A DNA stretch of 9,332 bases from JAHECQ01 sp047638695 (GTDB taxonomy: Bacteria > Actinomycetota > Acidimicrobiia > Acidimicrobiales > SZUA-35): positions 1 to 9,332 of the forward strand of contig JBLINY010000155.1 of NCBI GenBank assembly GCA_047638695.1. Reading direction: 5' to 3'. Positions 6,412 through 9,332 of this stretch are shown piece by piece. How positions within the stretch are numbered: position 1 is the first letter of the stretch; each line of letters starts with the position of its first letter. Position numbers and translations under genes: made by a program. Below the pieces are notes generated by a model that was not told the DNA's origin, did no database searches, and worked only from the letters and a program-made list of their open reading frames with translations.

Positions 6412-7409
6412 CGGCCGGCGCCTTGGCTGCGCTCGTTCGGCGACGACACTTGGTTCAGCCGTCGCTCCATCTGGTCGATCGTTGCCATCACCGGCAGGCA
6501 CTGCTGGACGCTGGCGTTCGGCTCGCGCCCGGTGGCGATGGCGGCGAAGAACTCGCGATCTTGAGCTTCGATACCGTCGGTGATGTCATTGCCGTCAGGG
6601 CCGACAACGGTGCCGCTGAGGTCAACGGCGTCTTCATTTCCGTCGACCAGTTCGTCGTAGCGAGCGATGTAGGTGCCGTTGTCGCAGATGTAGCGGAAGA
6701 AGGTGCCGAGCGGGCCGTCGTTGTTAAAACTCAACGACAGCGTGCAGAGCTGATCTGTCTCGCTCCGTAGACCGATCGACATGTCCATAGCGATCCCGAG
6801 CTCGGGGTGGATCGGCCCCTGTTGGGCCCACGCAGCAGCAGTAGGCATCCCGGTCTGATGCTGGAAGAGATCGACGGTGTGACACGAGTGGTGCCACAAC
6901 AAATGATCGGTCCAAGTGCGCGGTTTCCCCAGTGCATTCTTGTTCTCGCGGCGGAAGAAAAACGTGTCGACCACGAGGTGTTGCAGGGTGAGCTCGCCGC
7001 GGTCTATCCGGTTCTTCATCCACTGATGGCTCGGATTGAAGCGGCGGGTGTGGCACACCATCGCCGTGAGGCCGGTGCGTTTCTGGGCGGCAACGAGTGC
7101 CTCTGCGTCGGCAAGCGAGTCGCTCATCGGGATCTCAACCAGCACATGCTTGCCGGCATCCAACACCTGAATTGCCTGTGCTGCATGCAGTTGGGTTGGC
7201 GTCGCGAGTACCGCTGCTTCTACGCCATCTTGGGCCAAACATTCGGCCAGATCGGTCGACCAGTGTGTGGCACCAAGTTCGGTGGCGAAGGCCTCGGTGT
7301 CAGCGGCGTTGCCGCCAGCGACCGAGACGATTTCGACATCGTTGATTCGACCCAATGCGGCCGCATGTTTCTGGGCGATGGCACCTTCGCCTGCAAGCAC
7401 GATCTTCAT
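6408..7409 (-). CDS. ligC: 4-carboxy-2-hydroxymuconate-6-semialdehyde dehydrogenase (LigC type, Gfo/Idh/MocA family)
   Basis: Oxidises the cyclic hemiacetal of CHMS, the protocatechuate 4,5-ring-cleavage product, to 2-pyrone-4,6-dicarboxylate with NAD(P)+. The protein has 333 residues. An N-terminal Rossmann fold shows GEGAIA (7-12), ATPTQLHAAQAI (69-80) and EIP (92-94) in place of the common EKP. The substrate domain has HTRRFNPSH (120-128), FFFRREN, WTDHLLWHHSCHTVDLF (166-182), QGPIHPELGIAMDMSIGL and SLSFNNDGPLGTFFRYICDN. These long blocks are LigC signatures rather than general sugar-dehydrogenase ones. The ATG at 7409 has AGGAG (7420-7416) six bases upstream, the clearest ribosome site in the window. 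It lies 45 bp after the TPP-enzyme stop and overlaps ligJ by 4 bp. The tail after RRLNQ (about 13 residues, polar) is longer than in Sphingobium LigC. Confidence 0.94.
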   Translation of the reverse strand: MKIVLAGEGAIAQKHAAALGRINDVEIVSVAGGNAADTEAFATELGATHWSTDLAECLAQDGVEAAVLATPTQLHAAQAIQVLDAGKHVLVEIPMSDSLADAEALVAAQKRTGLTAMVCHTRRFNPSHQWMKNRIDRGELTLQHLVVDTFFFRRENKNALGKPRTWTDHLLWHHSCHTVDLFQHQTGMPTAAAWAQQGPIHPELGIAMDMSIGLRSETDQLCTLSLSFNNDGPLGTFFRYICDNGTYIARYDELVDGNEDAVDLSGTVVGPDGNDITDGIEAQDREFFAAIATGREPNASVQQCLPVMATIDQMERRLNQVSSPNERSQGAGR

Positions 7410-7454
7410 ACGATTCTCCTATCAGCGATCTTGGTCGCAGCCGCGACGGACGGG

Positions 7455-9218
7455 TCAGCGATTCGCCTGGTCAGAATAAGAACAGTGGACCGACACCAAC
7501 GCCTGTCGCCCGGTTGCCGTTACCGCCAGGGCTCGTCGCAACGCCGCAGCGAGCTCGGTCGGGTCATCAACGTGCTCGCCGTGCCCGCCGTAGGCCTCCA
7601 CCAGTTTGGGGTAGTCGGGCGCCGGCTCCAACGAGCTCAGCGGCATCTTGGCCGCGGTCGCCGCTCGCCCCTCGGGGTACACGGCGATCGTTGCTCGTCG
7701 AACGGCATTCCAGACTCGATTGTCGGCAACCACCATGAGCAAGCCCAGCCCGAGTGCAGCCGCTGTGTGGTGACATGCCGCCGGATTGGCGAACACATAC
7801 GAACCGTCGCCCGTGCACGCGACGACCTGGCGTTTGTTACCGGCCCGCTTGTTGGCGAGCGCGATGCCAAGGGCCGCCGGCACACCCCAGCCCAGACCTG
7901 CGCTGATGGCAGGTCCGAAGTATGAGTCGTGTTGTGTGAAGTCCATCGTCGCCGGGGCAAGACCCAACTCGTTCACGACAATGGCGTCGGGGCCCACCGT
8001 CTCGCCGATCACCCGACTCATGAACTCCGGTGACATCGCTGCGCCGTCTCCGGCGAAGGCGCCGGCAGCCCGCTCACGGGTTCGGCGAACAGCCAGCTCG
8101 GGCACCAGTGCTTGGCGTCGACCGTCAACAAGATCCGGATCCGCCACCAGTTTGAGACCGGCATGAATCGCGGTGAGGGCCGGCGCGACCGAGCTGGTGA
8201 TCATGAGATCGGCAGGGAACGACCGCGCTGGTGTGTCGTTGAACAACGGATCGGGACCAAGCTGGATCACTCGGGCGCCGTCTCTCAGCGGCATCGATGC
8301 GGGCATCCACGGCACAAGCGTGTCGAGACTGATCACCAGGTCGGCTCGAGCAAGCTCGGCTTTTGGGCTCTCACCGGCGAAAAACGGGTGAGTCGTGCTG
8401 ATCACCGGACTGGTGCGCCAGAACTGGCAAACAGGCACGGCGAACTCCTCGGCCAAGGCAGAGACCGCAGCAAAAATGGCCTCGTCGCCGCCCGACGCAA
8501 CGATGAGCGGATGTTCGGCTTCGGCCAGCATCGCCACCGCCTCGGCGATGGCGACCGGATCGGGATGGGGAGCGGACGGAATAGTCACACCCGACACAAG
8601 GTCGGCCGCCACATCAGTTGGCCAACGCTCGGCCAAAACTTCTCGAGGCAACGAGAGGTAGGTGGGACCCTTCGGTTCGGCCTGGGCAATCGACAGCGCG
8701 CGATCGACGAGATCAACGACCTGTTCACCCGCCACCAACTCGTGGTCCCACTTCACGAACTCGCGCACCATGCCGCCCTGGTCGAACATCTCCTGGCCCC
8801 AGTGGATTGGAGCGTTACGCGAGCCCACTCGGCCGTGCTCGGTCAGCGGCGTGCGGCCGGACGTAAACAACATCGGCACTCGGCCCTTGCTGGCATTGAT
8901 TATCCCCATCACCGCGTTGGCCAGACCCACATTGACGTGCACCATCGCCGCCTGCGGTTTGCCGGTGGCGAGGTAGTACCCGTAGGCCATTCCTGTAGTG
9001 AGCGTCTCGTGAATGATCTCGACCGCCTCAGGCACATCGAGGCCGTCGGCCTCGGCACGAGCTAATGCCTCGATGATCGGAGCAAAATCAGTGCCGGCGT
9101 TCCCGAACAAGAAGTCAACGCCCCGGGCCTTTAGGGCCAGGAGGTAGGCCTCAGCCACGGTCTCGGGAATTGTCGCCACTGTTTCGCTCGTCGTTGCCAC
9201 CGGCCCAGTCGAGCACAT
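7455..9218 (-). CDS. Thiamine-diphosphate-dependent enzyme (acetolactate synthase / benzoylformate decarboxylase-like), substrate unknown
   Basis: The protein has 587 residues in the standard order: PYR domain, central domain, PP domain. The PYR domain holds the conserved cofactor-activating Glu71 in EIIHETLTTGMAYGYY. The PP domain holds the ThDP/Mg motif GDGSYVFANP (Gly470-Asp471-Gly472) followed by Asn500 in VVADNRVWN, at normal spacing. Such enzymes decarboxylate or ligate 2-oxo acids; which one cannot be read from sequence. It leads the operon with ligC and ligJ, whose pathway ends in pyruvate and oxaloacetate after LigK, so action on a 2-oxo acid of this route or on an aryl-glyoxylate feeding into it is possible. 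No regulatory-subunit gene follows it, which argues against a biosynthetic acetolactate synthase. The ATG at 9218 has no SD and lies 27 bp from the divergent crotonase start; GTGs at 9200 and 9179 are alternatives, and the family-like part begins at IPETVAEAY (17-25). Confidence 0.85.
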   Translation of the reverse strand: MCSTGPVATTSETVATIPETVAEAYLLALKARGVDFLFGNAGTDFAPIIEALARAEADGLDVPEAVEIIHETLTTGMAYGYYLATGKPQAAMVHVNVGLANAVMGIINASKGRVPMLFTSGRTPLTEHGRVGSRNAPIHWGQEMFDQGGMVREFVKWDHELVAGEQVVDLVDRALSIAQAEPKGPTYLSLPREVLAERWPTDVAADLVSGVTIPSAPHPDPVAIAEAVAMLAEAEHPLIVASGGDEAIFAAVSALAEEFAVPVCQFWRTSPVISTTHPFFAGESPKAELARADLVISLDTLVPWMPASMPLRDGARVIQLGPDPLFNDTPARSFPADLMITSSVAPALTAIHAGLKLVADPDLVDGRRQALVPELAVRRTRERAAGAFAGDGAAMSPEFMSRVIGETVGPDAIVVNELGLAPATMDFTQHDSYFGPAISAGLGWGVPAALGIALANKRAGNKRQVVACTGDGSYVFANPAACHHTAAALGLGLLMVVADNRVWNAVRRATIAVYPEGRAATAAKMPLSSLEPAPDYPKLVEAYGGHGEHVDDPTELAAALRRALAVTATGRQALVSVHCSYSDQANR

Positions 9219-9245
9219 CGGCCACAGAAATGGCAGAGTTCCAAC

Positions 9246-9332
9246 ATGAGCACTGATACCACCAGCTGGGAGCGCGTCCGTTACGAGGTGCCGGCCGATC
9301 GCGTAGCCCGCATAACCCTGGCCCGCCCTGAG
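9246..9332 (+). CDS. Enoyl-CoA hydratase/isomerase (crotonase) family protein, 5' end only
   Basis: Twenty-nine codons from ATG 9246 run off the right edge: a short polar lead, then YEVPADRVARITLARPE. The pattern (V/A)-R-I-T-L-x-R-P-E is the first beta strand and turn of crotonases, normally continued by KRNA. Members act on acyl-CoA thioesters (hydration, isomerisation, or retro-aldol side-chain cleavage as in feruloyl-CoA hydratase). The oxyanion-hole and acid residues lie outside the window, so the reaction cannot be assigned. It is divergent from the TPP-enzyme operon across 27 bp. If it belongs to the same catabolic locus, side-chain shortening of a phenylpropenoid acid is one possibility, but that is inference. 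Confidence 0.7.
   Translation, partial: MSTDTTSWERVRYEVPADRVARITLARPE

Noticed and set aside
8112..9065. Long plus-strand open frame opposite the ThDP enzyme (also 6807-7925 opposite ligC and 5569-6192 opposite ligJ)
   Set aside because: They are antisense to clearly recognised genes, have low-complexity Arg/His-rich products and no family motif; GC-rich coding DNA commonly leaves such frames open.

Overview
The window is GC-rich DNA with tightly packed genes, short SD-like leaders and one GTG start. It looks like a high-GC, probably actinobacterial chromosome (Acidimicrobiia-like is my guess from gene flavour; there is no rRNA or marker gene to prove it). Eight protein genes, complete or partial, and one gene remnant fill it, and no gene-free stretch exceeds about 80 bases.

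Layout, left to right. (1) Minus strand: the N-terminal 377 codons of a phosphomannomutase/phosphoglucomutase that runs off the left edge. (2) Minus strand, 1190-2923: a reductive dehalogenase of the cytoplasmic, respiration-independent type, with two clustered [4Fe-4S] cysteine motifs but no Tat signal. Its frame is broken twice by single-base shifts. (3) Minus strand, 3004-3177: the N-terminal stub of an AhpD/carboxymuconolactone-decarboxylase-like gene. (4) Plus strand, 3234-5298: a 4-oxalomesaconate isomerase/tautomerase (GalD/LigU type) followed by a 2-pyrone-4,6-dicarboxylate hydrolase (LigI). (5) Minus strand, 9218 down to 5347: a thiamine-diphosphate enzyme, a CHMS dehydrogenase (LigC) and a 4-oxalomesaconate hydratase (LigJ), probably one operon, convergent with (4). 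(6) Plus strand from 9246: the first 29 codons of a crotonase-family protein, leaving at the right edge.

How the genes work together. LigC, LigI, GalD/LigU and LigJ are four successive steps of the protocatechuate 4,5-cleavage pathway: CHMS to 2-pyrone-4,6-dicarboxylate to 4-oxalomesaconate to its isomer to 4-carboxy-4-hydroxy-2-oxoadipate. The ring-cleaving dioxygenase (LigAB), the aldolase (LigK) and 4-hydroxybenzoate hydroxylase (PobA) are not in the window. The reductive dehalogenase belongs to the group whose known members debrominate or dechlorinate ortho-halogenated phenols such as 3,5-dibromo-4-hydroxybenzoate. The simplest hypothesis is a cluster that strips halogen from a halogenated hydroxybenzoate and feeds the product into meta-cleavage.

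Three sets of short tandem repeats (15-19 bp units) lie inside or at the ends of genes. Several single-base frame disturbances sit at short C/G runs. The second pattern could be real decay or base-calling error, and reads would be needed to tell.
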